Origin: Betaproteobacteria bacterium
GTDB lineage: Bacteria; Pseudomonadota; Gammaproteobacteria; Burkholderiales; JAEUOS01
Reading direction: 5' to 3'
NCBI GenBank assembly: GCA_028292405.1
Contig: JAQGMJ010000049.1
Span: 193,353 to 257,352, forward strand
Length of the DNA stretch: 64,000 nucleotides
Part shown: positions 33,599 to 41,578 of the stretch, piece after piece
Layout: every line of letters begins with the position of its first letter
How positions within the stretch are numbered: position 1 is the first letter of the stretch
Position numbers and translations under genes: made by a program
Notes under the pieces: generated by a model
What the model was told of the DNA's origin: nothing
The model's database searches: none
What the model saw: only the letters and a program-made list of their open reading frames with translations

Positions 33599-35101
33599 AT
33601 GGCAGACGTCAGCAAGCAGAACTGGGATGTGATTGTGGTCGGCGGCGGCAACGCCGCTTTGTGCGCGGCAATCACCGCGGCGGAAGAGGGCGCCAAGGTG
33701 CTGGTGCTGGAACGTGCGCCGGAGGACGAGCGCGGCGGCAACAGCACTTACACCGAAGGCCTGATGCGCTTTGTCTACAACGGCGCCGACGACATTCGCG
33801 CCCTGGCGCCGCACCTCACCGACAAGGAAATGGAGTCGAGCGACTTCGGCAGCTATACCGAAGAGCAGTTTTTCGACGACATGGCGCGCATCACGCAAAA
33901 CCGCACCGACCCCGATCTGTGCGAACTACTGGTCAAAGGCAGCAACCCCGGCCTGCATTGGCTGGTGGCCCACGGCATCAAGTTCGAGCCGCAGTTCGGC
34001 CGCCAGGCCTTCAACATCGACGGCAAGTTCAAGTTCTGGGGCGGCGCCACCATGGCCGCCTGGAGCGGCGGCCCCGGCCTGGTCGATGGCCTGTACAAGG
34101 CGGCGGCCAAGGCCGGCGTCACTGTTGCCTACGACGCCTGGGTCAAGGACCTGGTGCAGGACGAAGGCGTGAGCACCGGCGTCACTGTTCGCCTGAACGG
34201 CGTCACCCACACCCTGGGTGCGCGCGCGGTGATCCTGGCCTGCGGCGGCTTCGAGGCCAACACCGAATGGCGCGGCCGCTACCTCGGCAAGGGCTGGGAC
34301 CTGGCGAAAGTGCGCGGCAGCCGCTTCAACACCGGCGACGGCCTGGCGATGGCATTGCGCGCCGGCGCGCAACCACGCGGCCACTGGTCCGGCGCGCACG
34401 CGGTAGGCTGGGAACGTTACGCCTCCGACTTCGGCGACTACGCGCTGACCAACGACTACGAGCGCGACAGTTACCCATTCTCGATCATCATCAACAACGA
34501 CGGCAAACGCTTTCTCGACGAGGGCGCCGACTTCCGCAACTACACCTACGCCAAGTACGGCCAGATCATTCTTGAGCAGCCCGGACAGTGCGCCTGGCAG
34601 ATCTACGACGCCAGCGTGCTGCACCTGCTGCGCCCGGAGTACCGCACCAAGCACGTCACCAAGGTGATCGCCAATACCATCGAAGAGCTGGTGGCGCAGA
34701 TGGATGGGGTGAATCAGGAGCAATTGCTCAAGACCATCAAGGACTACAACGCCGCGGTAAAGACCGATGTGCCCTTCAACCCGAACATCAAGGACGGACG
34801 CGGCGCCGATGGCTTGCCGGTGCCGCGCTCCAACTGGGCCAACCCGATCGTCAAGGCGCCGTTCCACGCCTATGCAATCACCTGCGGCATCACCTTCACC
34901 TTCGGCGGCGTGCGCATTTCCAACGACGGCGAAGTGGTGAACACCAACCATGAAGTGATGCCCGGCCTGTTCGCCGCCGGCGAGATGGTCGGCGGCCTGT
35001 TCTACTTCAACTACCCCGGCGCCACGGGTCTTACCAGCGGCATGGTGTTCGGGCGCATCGCCGGGCGCAGTGCCAGCAAGTACGCCAAGGCGAAGCAATA
35101 A
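33599..35101 (+). CDS. tcuA: FAD-dependent tricarballylate dehydrogenase-like flavoprotein (copy 2)
   Basis: A 500-residue flavoprotein closely similar to the product of the gene at 28158 along its whole length: WDVIVVGGGNAALCAA, ERGGNSTYTEG, GKGWDLAKVRGSRFNTGDGL, GKRFLDEGADFRNYTYAKYG and FAAGEMVGGLFYFNYPGATGLTSGMVFGR. It is the last gene of the operon and follows prpF after 15 bases. The two copies may serve different substrates or opposite isomers; sequence alone does not show which. Two hairpins with T-runs follow it. Confidence 0.85.
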   Translation: MADVSKQNWDVIVVGGGNAALCAAITAAEEGAKVLVLERAPEDERGGNSTYTEGLMRFVYNGADDIRALAPHLTDKEMESSDFGSYTEEQFFDDMARITQNRTDPDLCELLVKGSNPGLHWLVAHGIKFEPQFGRQAFNIDGKFKFWGGATMAAWSGGPGLVDGLYKAAAKAGVTVAYDAWVKDLVQDEGVSTGVTVRLNGVTHTLGARAVILACGGFEANTEWRGRYLGKGWDLAKVRGSRFNTGDGLAMALRAGAQPRGHWSGAHAVGWERYASDFGDYALTNDYERDSYPFSIIINNDGKRFLDEGADFRNYTYAKYGQIILEQPGQCAWQIYDASVLHLLRPEYRTKHVTKVIANTIEELVAQMDGVNQEQLLKTIKDYNAAVKTDVPFNPNIKDGRGADGLPVPRSNWANPIVKAPFHAYAITCGITFTFGGVRISNDGEVVNTNHEVMPGLFAAGEMVGGLFYFNYPGATGLTSGMVFGRIAGRSASKYAKAKQ

Positions 35102-35154
35102 AGGTTTGTTGTCGTACCCTTCGGTGGCCGGTGTAACGGCTGGCCATCGAACTA

Positions 35155-35177
35155 GCCGCCTTCGGGCGGTTTTTTTT
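35155..35177 (+). terminator. Rho-independent terminator after the tcu-like operon
   Basis: Stem CCGCC (35156-35160) and GGCGG (35165-35169) closed by a TTCG loop and followed by eight T (35170-35177). It lies 55 bases after the second tcuA stop. Confidence 0.85.
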
Positions 35178-35189
35178 GCGCAAAATAAG

Positions 35190-35214
35190 CGGGAGAGGCG
35201 CCTTCTCCCGTTTT
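35190..35214. terminator. Second hairpin, possibly bidirectional terminator
   Basis: Stem CGGGAGA (35190-35196) and TCTCCCG (35204-35210) followed by TTTT on the + strand. On the - strand the same stem is followed by CTTATTTTG. It lies between convergent transcription units and may stop the aconitase-family transcript from the - strand as well as read-through from the + strand. Confidence 0.6.
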
Positions 35215-35231
35215 GTCCGGCGCCGCGCCTG

Positions 35232-37955
35232 CTAGTGCTTCAGCTCGCTCAGGATGAAGGGCAGGATGCCGCCCTGGCGGACGTAGTCGACTTCCGCCGG
35301 CGTATCCAGGCGCAGGGTGAGCTTTACCTCTTCGGTACTGCCGTCCTTGCGATGGATGCGCAGCGTCACAGGCTGGCGCGTCTTCACCGGTTCGGCCAGG
35401 CCGACGAGGTCGAAGGTCTCTTCGCCCGTGAGTTTCAGCGTCGTCGCGCTTACGCCCTCCGGCAACTGGCAAGGCAGCACGCCCAGTCCCACCAGATTGC
35501 TGCGATGGATACGTTCGAAACTCCTGGCGATCACCGCTCGCACCCCCAGCAGGCGGGTACCCTTGGCGGCCCAGTCGCGCGCGCTGCCGGTGCCGTATTC
35601 CTCGCCGGCGAAGACGAACAGCGGCACGCCCTCGTCGGCATAGGCCATGGCCGCATCGAAAATCGGCATCTCGCCGCCGTCCGGATAATGCTTGGTAATG
35701 CCGCCTTCGACGCCGGGCGCCATCTGGTTGCGCAGGCGCACGTTGGCAAAGGCGCCGCGCACCATCACCTCGTGGTTCATGCGCCGCGAGCCGTAGTTGT
35801 TGAAGTCCGGCACGCGAATGCCGTGTTCAGTGAGATAGTTGCCCGCCGGCCCGCCGGTCTTGATGTTGCCGATCGGGCTGATGTGGTCGGTGGTAATCGA
35901 GTCGCCAAGAATCGCGATGGCGCGTCCGCCCGCGTAATCGCGCAGGCTGGAGCCCCGCAGTTTCGGGTCGGTGAGAAAGGGCGGCGGCTTGATGTACAGG
36001 GATTTCGCGTCCCAGGGAAATAACTGGCCGCTGGCGCCCGGCACTTCGCCCCAATAGGGATTGGTGGTGTCGAAGTCCATGCTGTAGACCTCACGATAAA
36101 AACGCGGATCGGCGCCGATGGCCATCGCTGCATTGAGTTCTTCGGCACTTGGCCAGACGTCTTTCAGGTACACCGGGCTGCCGTTGCGGGCGATGCCCAG
36201 CGGCTCGTTCTCCAAATCGATATCGATGCGTCCGGCCAGCGCAAAGGCCACCACCAGCGGCGGGCTGGCGAGAAAGGCGGCGCGCACTTGCGGGTGGATG
36301 CGTGCCTCGAAATTGCGGTTGCCCGAAAGCACCGCGCAGGCTACGAGGTCGCCAGCGATGATCTGCTCTTCCAGACCGTCGTTCAACGGACCGGAGCTGC
36401 CCACACAGGTGGTGCAGCTGTAGCCGACCACGTTGAAACCCAGTTTGTCGAGATCGCCCTGCAGATCGGCGGCTTCCAGGTACTTGCTCACCACGCGCGA
36501 GCCCGGGGCCAGCGAGGGCTTGACCCAGGGCCGCACCGCCAAGCCCCGGGCCACGGCCTTTTTCGCCACCAGGCCGGCAGCCAGCATCACGCTGGGGTTG
36601 GAGGTGTTGGTGCAGGAGGTGATGGCGGCGATGACGATGCGGCCATCGCGCAATGCGGTGGCCGCATCGCGCTCGAGGACGGCGACATCCCCGTTTCCGG
36701 CGGCCGGGCGGCCATAACCGCCTTCGGCGATCGGGGCGAGTAGCGCAGCCGAGAAGCTGCTCTTGAGTTCGGGCAGGGGAATGCGGTCTTGCGGCCGTTT
36801 CGGACCGGCAACGGCGGGAACGATCTGCGACAGATCGAGAGTCAGTACCTGGGAGTAGTCGATCTCCCCTGGTTCATGCGTGCCGAACAGGCCCTGGGCG
36901 CGGTAGTAGGCTTCCACGGCGCCGACGTCGGCCTCGGGCCGGCCCGTCTGGCGCAAAAAGCGGCAGGTCTGCTCGTCCACCGGGAAAAAGCCGATGGTCG
37001 CACCGTACTCCACCGCCATGTTGGAAATGGTGGCGCGGTCCGGCACCGTCAGGTGAGCGGTGCCGCTGCCGAAGAATTCGACGAACTTGCCTACCACCTT
37101 GGCGCGGCGCATCATTTGCGTCACGTGCAGCACCAGGTCGGTGGCGGTGACGCCGGGCTTGAGCGTGCCGGTGATGTTGACCCCGACCACGTCCGGTGTG
37201 AGCATGTAGACCGGCTGGCCCAGGGTCGCGGCCGCCGCCTCGATGCCGCCCACGCCCCAGCCGACGGTGCCCAGCCCGGCGATCATGCAGGTGTGCGAGT
37301 CGGTGCCGACCAGGCTATCGGCGTAAGCGATACCATCGCGCACGATCAGGCCCGGGGCGAAGTATTCGAGATTGATCTGGTGCAGGATGCCGAAGCCGGG
37401 CGGGATCAGACGCACCCCGTTGAAGGCCTGCACCGCCCATTTGACGAAGGCGAAGCGCTCGTTGTTGCGCTCGACCTCGAGCTGCATGTTGCGCAGCAGG
37501 GCGTCGGGCGAGCCGGAATAATCCACCGCCAAAGTGTGGTCCAGGGTCATGTCCACCGGCACCTGCGGCTGCACGCTCTCCGGGTCGCCGCCGCGCAATT
37601 TCACCGCGTCCCGCATGGCGGTAAGGTCGCCCAGCAGCGGGATGCCGGCGGCGCAGTTGAGCACCACGCGGCCGACCACGAAAGGGATTTCAGCCGTGCG
37701 CGGTGCGTCGGGCTTCCAGGCCGCAAGTTCACGCACGTTGCGCTCCTCCACCTTGCGACCGTCACAGTTGCGCAGCAGCGACTCCAGAACGACGCGGATG
37801 GATATGGGCAGGCGCGATAGCGGCCCGACGCCCTGGGCTTCGAGCCGGGGCAGCGAATAGTAGGCGGCCGGTTGCGACAGGCCGAAGGCGCCATCGCCGA
37901 GATCAAGCCCGGCGCGGCAGGCGTCGCGCAGACCTCTGGGAAAATTCGGGGACAT
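35232..37955 (-). CDS. acnA: AcnA-like aconitate hydratase family protein, divergent active site
   Basis: A 907-residue single-chain aconitase with [4Fe-4S] motifs ITSCTNTSNPSVM and YSCTTCVGSSGPL, VGTDSHTCMIAGLG (residues 217-229) and a C-terminal swivel domain. It has the AcnA length and order. Several active-site positions differ from ordinary AcnA: the QDFTG-type segment is NCAAG (100-104), SHTTM is SHTCM, and GSSRDW is GSARDW (Ser791, Ala792, Arg793). It may therefore act on a substrate other than citrate, in keeping with its place beside a PrpD-family gene and a dedicated catabolic operon. It is separated from prpD by 27 bases. Confidence 0.87.
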   Translation of the reverse strand: MSPNFPRGLRDACRAGLDLGDGAFGLSQPAAYYSLPRLEAQGVGPLSRLPISIRVVLESLLRNCDGRKVEERNVRELAAWKPDAPRTAEIPFVVGRVVLNCAAGIPLLGDLTAMRDAVKLRGGDPESVQPQVPVDMTLDHTLAVDYSGSPDALLRNMQLEVERNNERFAFVKWAVQAFNGVRLIPPGFGILHQINLEYFAPGLIVRDGIAYADSLVGTDSHTCMIAGLGTVGWGVGGIEAAAATLGQPVYMLTPDVVGVNITGTLKPGVTATDLVLHVTQMMRRAKVVGKFVEFFGSGTAHLTVPDRATISNMAVEYGATIGFFPVDEQTCRFLRQTGRPEADVGAVEAYYRAQGLFGTHEPGEIDYSQVLTLDLSQIVPAVAGPKRPQDRIPLPELKSSFSAALLAPIAEGGYGRPAAGNGDVAVLERDAATALRDGRIVIAAITSCTNTSNPSVMLAAGLVAKKAVARGLAVRPWVKPSLAPGSRVVSKYLEAADLQGDLDKLGFNVVGYSCTTCVGSSGPLNDGLEEQIIAGDLVACAVLSGNRNFEARIHPQVRAAFLASPPLVVAFALAGRIDIDLENEPLGIARNGSPVYLKDVWPSAEELNAAMAIGADPRFYREVYSMDFDTTNPYWGEVPGASGQLFPWDAKSLYIKPPPFLTDPKLRGSSLRDYAGGRAIAILGDSITTDHISPIGNIKTGGPAGNYLTEHGIRVPDFNNYGSRRMNHEVMVRGAFANVRLRNQMAPGVEGGITKHYPDGGEMPIFDAAMAYADEGVPLFVFAGEEYGTGSARDWAAKGTRLLGVRAVIARSFERIHRSNLVGLGVLPCQLPEGVSATTLKLTGEETFDLVGLAEPVKTRQPVTLRIHRKDGSTEEVKLTLRLDTPAEVDYVRQGGILPFILSELKH

Positions 37956-37982
37956 GCTGCAATTCCTGGTTGCTATTGTTGG

Positions 37983-39401
37983 TCAGGCCCGCAATAACGC
38001 AGTGAGCTCGGAAACGCTTTTCAACGCCGCGGCGTTACGCACCGCGGCAACCACGCCGTCCGCCGCCGCGGTTGAAATCACGTCCTTGGCGAGTCGGCGG
38101 AACTTGGCCTCGCGCTCCGGCGGCGTGCAGGGGTCGGCCGGCATGCCGTGTGGGTCGAGCAGGGCGCTTTGCATCCTGCGGCCATCGGCCAGTTCCACTT
38201 CGACGCGGGCGCCATAGTGCTTGGGATGCGCGGCCTCCATCTCCGGGTCGGTATACAGCTCGATGCGGGTGGCCAGCGCGCGCCGCGCGGGATCGTCGAG
38301 ATTGGCGTTGCGGTACATCTCCGGGTCCTGCGGATCGACGGTGAGCGCCACCGCGGCGCAGTAGGGGAAACTGTATTGCGCGCCCATCGTATCGGGTGGC
38401 GCAACCGCGCCGTTGTTGCGCGCGGCATAGGCGCATACGCCGATGCGCACCTTGCGGATCTGGTCGGCAGCCAGCGGGCTGTTGCCGCGCAGGGCGACGA
38501 GTTGCTGCACCGAGGACTGGATCCAGCTGCAGCACGGATAAAGCTTGACGTAGATGTTGTCGGTAGCCCAGCGCGTGCCGAGGTCCTTCACCAGCTGGCC
38601 CGGATCGCGGTCTTCACCGCCATAGACTTCGAGCAGGCCGAACTTGCCGTCGATGGCGGAAGGCGGGGCGCTGAAGTCGCGAGCCGCCAGTTGCCCCATG
38701 CGCACCGCCGATTCCGCCGCGCGCCCGGCGTGCATGCGCTTCATCATGCCGCCGCCCGTGCCGGCGGCGAAGCTCTTGATGCCGCAGGAAGCGGATACGC
38801 CCAGCCCGGCGGCGATCTGCAATTGCGATACCGAGAGTCCTCGCACCACGCCGCAAGCGATCGCGCCCGCCACCGGCCCGGTAAGGGTGGTCTTGTGGAA
38901 GCCGCGATGCGCCACTTCCACTCCCAGCGCCATCCCCAGGCGCGCCATCGCCTCGTAACCGGCGATGATCCCCAGCAACAGCCGCTCGCCGGAAGCATTG
39001 ATACTCTCGGCGGTGGCCAGCGCAGCGGGAATGATTACGCAGCCCGGATGCACGATGGGTTCGTCCACCAGGTCGTCGAGCTCGAAGCCGTGAACCGCGG
39101 TGCCGTTGCACAGCGCCGCTGCCGGCGCGGCCAGCTTCAGGCCGGCGCCGAACACGCTGGCGACGCCGCGCGCTTCCTCCGCTGCCATCTCCTCCCGCAG
39201 GATTTTCGACCACGGCTGGCCGGAGCCGAACAGCGCGCAGCCAAGGGTGTCGAGCAGGCAATGACGCGCCATGTCCATCACCTTGTCGGGTACGGTACTC
39301 GCCGACATATCGTGCAAGAAGGTGATCAGTTCCTGCGAGCGGGCGTAGGTGGCCAGCAAGGCCGCCGCGTTGTTGGAAGCGGAAGATGCGGAAGTGCTCA
39401 T
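37983..39401 (-). CDS. MmgE/PrpD family protein
   Basis: A 472-residue protein of the PrpD family (2-methylcitrate dehydratase and aconitate decarboxylase relatives). Visible features are ARHCLLDTLGCALFGSGQPWSKIL, NGTAVHGFELDDLVDEPIVHPGCVIIPAALA and GFHKTTLTGPVAGAIACG. The ATG follows TGGAGT. Members dehydrate 2-methylcitrate or decarboxylate cis-aconitate. Lying between AcnA-like and ThDP-enzyme genes, it probably handles a tricarboxylate or substituted dicarboxylate. Which reaction it performs cannot be told. Confidence 0.87.
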   Translation of the reverse strand: MSTSASSASNNAAALLATYARSQELITFLHDMSASTVPDKVMDMARHCLLDTLGCALFGSGQPWSKILREEMAAEEARGVASVFGAGLKLAAPAAALCNGTAVHGFELDDLVDEPIVHPGCVIIPAALATAESINASGERLLLGIIAGYEAMARLGMALGVEVAHRGFHKTTLTGPVAGAIACGVVRGLSVSQLQIAAGLGVSASCGIKSFAAGTGGGMMKRMHAGRAAESAVRMGQLAARDFSAPPSAIDGKFGLLEVYGGEDRDPGQLVKDLGTRWATDNIYVKLYPCCSWIQSSVQQLVALRGNSPLAADQIRKVRIGVCAYAARNNGAVAPPDTMGAQYSFPYCAAVALTVDPQDPEMYRNANLDDPARRALATRIELYTDPEMEAAHPKHYGARVEVELADGRRMQSALLDPHGMPADPCTPPEREAKFRRLAKDVISTAAADGVVAAVRNAAALKSVSELTALLRA

Positions 39402-39405
39402 GGTT

Positions 39406-39999
39406 CTACTCCAGGGCCTTGCTGCCCAGCAAGGCTTCGCGGAAACGGTTCTTCAGCAGGCTGCCGTCACGGATCTTCAGGGTCAGCGGGTAGCGCGCGT
39501 CGTTCACCTTGATGGCGACAAAGGCCGCGCCTTCGGGTTTGTAAAGCTTGGGAATCCACTCGTCCAACTCGGCTTCGGTACGAATGGTGGCGCTGCGCTC
39601 GAAACCCGCCGCTTTGGCCATGGCTGCCAGGTCCAGGCCGCGCCCGGTGTGGGTCTTTTGCATCCCGGTTTCGCTGTAGAGCTCGTTGTCGATCACCACA
39701 ACCGAGAGATTGGGCGGCGCCTGCGTGCCCAGGGTCGCCAGCGCGCCCAGGCCCATCAGCATTTCACCGTCGCCGGTCCACACGAGTACCGGGCGCTTTT
39801 TTTGCGCCAGCGCAAGGCCCAGGCCAGCCATCGCGGCGGCGCCCATGCCGCCCCAGAAGGCGAAGGTGAGAGGGTGGTCGGCGATCGCGCCGGAGTCGTA
39901 GCAGGTCGAGCCCAGCCCAGTGACGATCAGGGCTTCGCCGCGCGCGGCCAGAAGTTTGCGCGCGACGTCGCGCCGGTCCATGTGTCCTGAACTCATCAT
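39406..39999 (-). CDS. ThDP-dependent 2-oxoacid decarboxylase, beta (ThDP-binding) subunit
   Basis: About 197 residues beginning MMSSGHMDRRDVARKLLAARG. It corresponds to the C-terminal half of sulfopyruvate or phosphonopyruvate decarboxylases: FWGGMGAAAMAGLGLAL, the diphosphate/Mg motif WTGDGEMLMGLGALATL, and VVVIDNELYSETGMQ. The ATG at 39999 overlaps the alpha-subunit stop (ATGA). Longer in-frame starts run back through the alpha gene. The substrate is likely a 3-substituted pyruvate (sulfo-, phosphono- or a carboxyalkyl pyruvate); context favours the last. Confidence 0.82.
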   Translation of the reverse strand: MMSSGHMDRRDVARKLLAARGEALIVTGLGSTCYDSGAIADHPLTFAFWGGMGAAAMAGLGLALAQKKRPVLVWTGDGEMLMGLGALATLGTQAPPNLSVVVIDNELYSETGMQKTHTGRGLDLAAMAKAAGFERSATIRTEAELDEWIPKLYKPEGAAFVAIKVNDARYPLTLKIRDGSLLKNRFREALLGSKALE

Positions 40000-40526
40000 T
40001 TGCTCCAGTCTTTGAAGCCGATCACGCATTGCGCGATCAGCACCGCCACCGGACGGCCGGTGTTGAAGGCCATCAGGGCCGCGGCATAGGTGGTCGGGCC
40101 GATCTCCTCGGCCTTTTCGACGCGGTAGACGATCACTTCCATCTCTTCGAGAACCGCGCCGGTCTTCTGGCCCATCGGCAGTTGCCAGGGATTGAACTCG
40201 CCCCATTCGCCGCGCATGGTGACGACCATCACCAGCGGCATGCGGCATTCCAGCGAGATCGACAGCAGGTTGATGGTGTTGCCCACCCCGGAAGACTGCA
40301 TCAGCAGCGCGCCGCGCTCGCCGCCCAGCCAGGTGCCGGCCAGCATGGCCACGCCTTCCTGTTCGCTGGTGCAGGAAATCACCTGCATTTCCTTGTCGGC
40401 TTCGCAGGATTTGATCAGGCGTGTATGCCCGGCGTCCGGCACGTAGGCGACCTGGCGGATGTCCAGGCGCTTGAATACATCATAGATTTCGTCCGGCCAG
40501 GTGACCAGCTTTTGTTCAGCAGCCAA
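39996..40526 (-). CDS. ThDP-dependent 2-oxoacid decarboxylase, alpha (Pyr-domain) subunit
   Basis: A 176-residue protein corresponding to the N-terminal Pyr domain of sulfopyruvate decarboxylase: YVPDAGHTRLIKSC, the ThDP-activating glutamate region ISCTSEQEGVAMLAGTWLGGERGALLMQSSGVGNTINLL, and TGRPVAVLIAQCVI. It starts at a TTG with AGGAG seven bases upstream; no better start was seen. The two subunits are encoded as a translationally coupled pair, as in comDE-type enzymes. Confidence 0.82.
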   Translation of the reverse strand: MAAEQKLVTWPDEIYDVFKRLDIRQVAYVPDAGHTRLIKSCEADKEMQVISCTSEQEGVAMLAGTWLGGERGALLMQSSGVGNTINLLSISLECRMPLVMVVTMRGEWGEFNPWQLPMGQKTGAVLEEMEVIVYRVEKAEEIGPTTYAAALMAFNTGRPVAVLIAQCVIGFKDWSK

Positions 40527-40546
40527 AGTGTTGCTCCTTGAGAAAT

Positions 40547-41572
40547 TCAGTCGGTCTTGAGCCGATTGCCCATTTTCTTGATCAGCGTGTCCCAGCGCGC
40601 CGAGTCTTCACGTATCTTCACGGCGAAGTCGGCCGGGGTATTGCCTACCGTGACCATGCCGCCGCTGTCCGATGTTTTGCGGAACTCCGGTTCGAAAATC
40701 ACCTTTTTCAGGTCCTGGTAGACCTTGTCGACGATCTTCGGATCGGTCTTCGCCGGCGCGAACACGCCGTACCAGAGGTCGGACTCGAAACCGGCGAAGC
40801 CCGGCGCTTCGGCCACAGCCGGCACATCCGGCATCGCCGGGATGCGCTTGGCGCTGGAGACGGCGAGGATGCGCAGGCGGTTGGTCTCGACCATCGGCGT
40901 GGCCGAATAGACGCTGGCGAACATGAACTGGATCTCGCCGCCGATCAGCGCCGTCAGCCCGGGCGCCACGCCCTTGTAGGGCACGTGCACGGCGTCGAGC
41001 TTGCCCATCAGATTCATCATCTCGCCGGCCAGATGTGCGCCACCGCCGATGCCGGATGAGCCGAAGTTGAGCTTGCCCGGCTGCGCTCTCTCCAGCGCCA
41101 CCAGTTCGGCAAAGGTCTTCGCCGGAAACTTCGGGCTGACCAGCAGCGCGAAGGGCAGGGTGACCGGCATGGAAATCGGCGCCAGGTCGCGGAAGGCGTC
41201 GTAAGGCTGCTTCGACAGATGCGGGTTGATGACGATGGTGGCGTTGGTCGTCAGCAGCAGGGTGTAGCCGTCGGGCGCGGCCTTGGCAACCGCGTCGGTA
41301 CCGATGGTGCCGTTGCCGCCGGCGCGGTCGTCCACCACCACCGACTGGCCCCAGATGTCCATCAGCTTTTGCGCCGCCGCGCGGGCGAAGATGTCGGTGC
41401 CGCCGCCGGCGGAGAAGGGCACGATCATGCGGATCGGGCGTGAGGGCCAGGTATCGTCAGCGAAGGCGCTCGTGGATAGAACCTGGGCGCTCAAACCTAG
41501 GGCGAGAGCGCCAAGGAAGCGCGAAAGGTGTACGGAATGTCGGGCCACGGAACTCATCCTTGTCTGAAGCAT
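40547..41572 (-). CDS. TTT/Bug-family periplasmic substrate-binding protein
   Basis: A 341-residue protein with signal peptide (LSRFLGALALGLSAQVLSTSAFA) and mature start DDTWPSRPIRMIVPFSAGGGTDIFARA. VVDDRAGGNGTIGTDAVAKAAPDG, LNFGSSGIGGGAHLAGEM and HVPYKGVAPGLTALIGGE follow. A second Met at 41557 would shorten it by five residues. It lies in a - strand run with the ThDP decarboxylase downstream and the dehydrogenase upstream, so it is likely cotranscribed with both. Confidence 0.9.
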   Translation of the reverse strand: MLQTRMSSVARHSVHLSRFLGALALGLSAQVLSTSAFADDTWPSRPIRMIVPFSAGGGTDIFARAAAQKLMDIWGQSVVVDDRAGGNGTIGTDAVAKAAPDGYTLLLTTNATIVINPHLSKQPYDAFRDLAPISMPVTLPFALLVSPKFPAKTFAELVALERAQPGKLNFGSSGIGGGAHLAGEMMNLMGKLDAVHVPYKGVAPGLTALIGGEIQFMFASVYSATPMVETNRLRILAVSSAKRIPAMPDVPAVAEAPGFAGFESDLWYGVFAPAKTDPKIVDKVYQDLKKVIFEPEFRKTSDSGGMVTVGNTPADFAVKIREDSARWDTLIKKMGNRLKTD

Positions 41573-41578
41573 TGACGC

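Noticed and set aside
35070..36023. 317-codon + strand open frame opposite the aconitase-family gene
   Set aside because: It starts inside tcuA, crosses the two terminator hairpins and lies antisense to conserved AcnA motifs.
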